Assembly (NCBI GenBank): GCA_002067635.1
Contig: MVRB01000136.1
Location: forward strand, 1 to 5,295
DNA: 5,295 nt
Reading direction: 5' to 3'
Origin: Methanomassiliicoccales archaeon PtaU1.Bin030
GTDB taxonomy: Archaea; Thermoplasmatota; Thermoplasmata; Methanomassiliicoccales; Methanomassiliicoccaceae
Part shown: positions 4,886-5,295 of the stretch, one piece after another
Layout: every line of letters starts with the position of its first letter
Numbering within the stretch: the stretch's first letter is position 1
Translations under genes and position numbers: made by a program
Notes under the pieces: generated by a model
The model's database searches: none
Told to the model about the DNA's origin: nothing
Seen by the model: only the letters and a program-made list of their open reading frames with translations

Positions 4886-4931
4886 TTTATTAGGCCGTAC
4901 TAGACCTTCATATTCGATAGAGAACGGTGAT
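4886..4931 (+). promoter_or_regulatory. Promoter and Shine-Dalgarno site of the PRC-barrel gene
   Basis: A TATA-like TTTATTA (4886-4892) predicts a start near 4915. The resulting leader of about 20 bases carries GGTGAT (4926-4931), a perfect match to the AUCACC part of the 16S anti-Shine-Dalgarno. Counted from the GGAGG register, the ATG at 4935 is optimally spaced, so it is preferred over the adjacent ATG at 4938. Confidence 0.55.
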
Positions 4932-4934
4932 TCA

Positions 4935-5243
4935 ATGATGATAAGTTCAGATAACGAGAGGATAATGGAGATGGGGTGTATCAAAGCAAGGGATGTCATC
5001 ACCACCGATGGTCGTAAGGTCGGGGTTCTGAGCGGTGGATGGATCGACGTTAGAAGCTGGAACGTGACCGCCCTTGTCATAGATCTGGACAAGAACGTGG
5101 TGGACGAGCTCAATCTTAAGAAGCCAATACTCCGCAGCGCCAAGATATCGTTGCCTACCTCTTCGATCAAGAACATGTCGGATGTGGCCCAGCTCAACAT
5201 CGACATGACAACCTTGGCTAGGATGGTCCAGACAAACCCATAG
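4935..5243 (+). CDS. PRC-barrel domain protein, 102 aa
   Basis: A single PRC-barrel fills most of the chain (about 16-92). It opens with KARDVITTDGRKVGVLSGGW (17-36), the usual 'G.....DG..vG.v....' first hairpin. Next come VTALVIDLDK (44-53), LKKPILRSAKISLPTSSI (61-78), and the closing strands with DVAQLNIDMTTL (83-94). PRC-barrels occur in RimM, photosynthetic reaction-centre H subunits and many short archaeal proteins. In haloarchaea, short PRC-barrel proteins of the CdpB type work with SepF in FtsZ-based division. A similar adaptor role is possible but is inference. It has no membrane segment and should be cytoplasmic. It carries its own TATA-like element and Shine-Dalgarno site, unlike the leaderless neighbours. 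The frame extends upstream without a stop, but that stretch overlaps the membrane-protein gene and the hairpin and does not look like protein. Confidence 0.9.
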   Translation: MMISSDNERIMEMGCIKARDVITTDGRKVGVLSGGWIDVRSWNVTALVIDLDKNVVDELNLKKPILRSAKISLPTSSIKNMSDVAQLNIDMTTLARMVQTNP

Positions 5244-5256
5244 TTAGCATAGTTAG
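5239..5256 (+). repeat. Two tandem copies of the 9-bp unit CATAGTTAG
   Basis: CATAGTTAG occurs at 5239-5247 and again immediately at 5248-5256. The first copy contains the TAG stop codon of the PRC-barrel gene, so the repeat was probably a small duplication at the 3' end. It supplies extra TAG stops but no evident function. Confidence 0.6.
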
Positions 5257-5295
5257 ATTCGATACCGGAGGCTTTACGATCTCAGTACATCGAGA

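Noticed and set aside
5274..5295. Possible C-terminus of a minus-strand gene entering from the right (LDVLRS then TAA at 5276-5274)
   Set aside because: Only six codons are visible, so it cannot be told from chance.

Overview
This 5.3 kb window looks archaeal, most likely from the Thermoplasmatota (possibly a Methanomassiliicoccales-like lineage; the group assignment is inference). Four observations point this way. TATA-type promoters sit about 28-36 bases upstream of several start codons, giving leaderless or nearly leaderless transcripts. GTG starts are used. A few genes instead carry a clear Shine-Dalgarno site. The gene set also fits: tandem universal stress protein, short PRC-barrel protein, ArsR-like winged-helix regulator, archaeal-type sugar-nucleotide epimerase. 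Base composition appears to be in the mid-50s % GC in coding DNA (judged by eye), with an AT-rich island around 2995-3180.

Layout from left to right. Bases 1-468 (minus) hold the N-terminal part of a Wzx-like polysaccharide flippase that runs off the left edge. Bases 469-724 are a hairpin-rich intergenic region with the flippase promoter and a possible orphan promoter. Bases 725-1564 (minus) encode a tandem-domain universal stress protein. Bases 1565-1797 are a divergent intergenic region with two hairpins in the presumed leader of the next gene. Bases 1798-2700 (plus) encode a ten-helix EamA/DMT-family transporter. Bases 2737-2802 (minus) encode a 21-residue CxxC, lysine-tailed miniprotein with a textbook Shine-Dalgarno site. 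Bases 2803-3205 are a long, partly AT-rich intergenic region ending in a promoter with two palindromes. Bases 3206-3583 (plus) encode a small winged-helix regulator. Bases 3589-4482 (minus) encode an NAD-dependent sugar-nucleotide epimerase, convergent with the regulator. Bases 4612-4824 (plus) encode a 70-residue membrane protein followed by a perfect hairpin. Bases 4935-5243 (plus) encode a 102-residue PRC-barrel protein.

No operon is obvious: each gene appears to have its own promoter, and neighbours are mostly divergent or convergent. The flippase and the epimerase both fit cell-surface glycan synthesis, but unrelated genes separate them. The points most worth a second look are the miniprotein, the double-palindrome promoter of the winged-helix regulator, and the hairpin-rich region downstream of the stress protein. 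I see no CRISPR array, transposon, rRNA or convincing tRNA.
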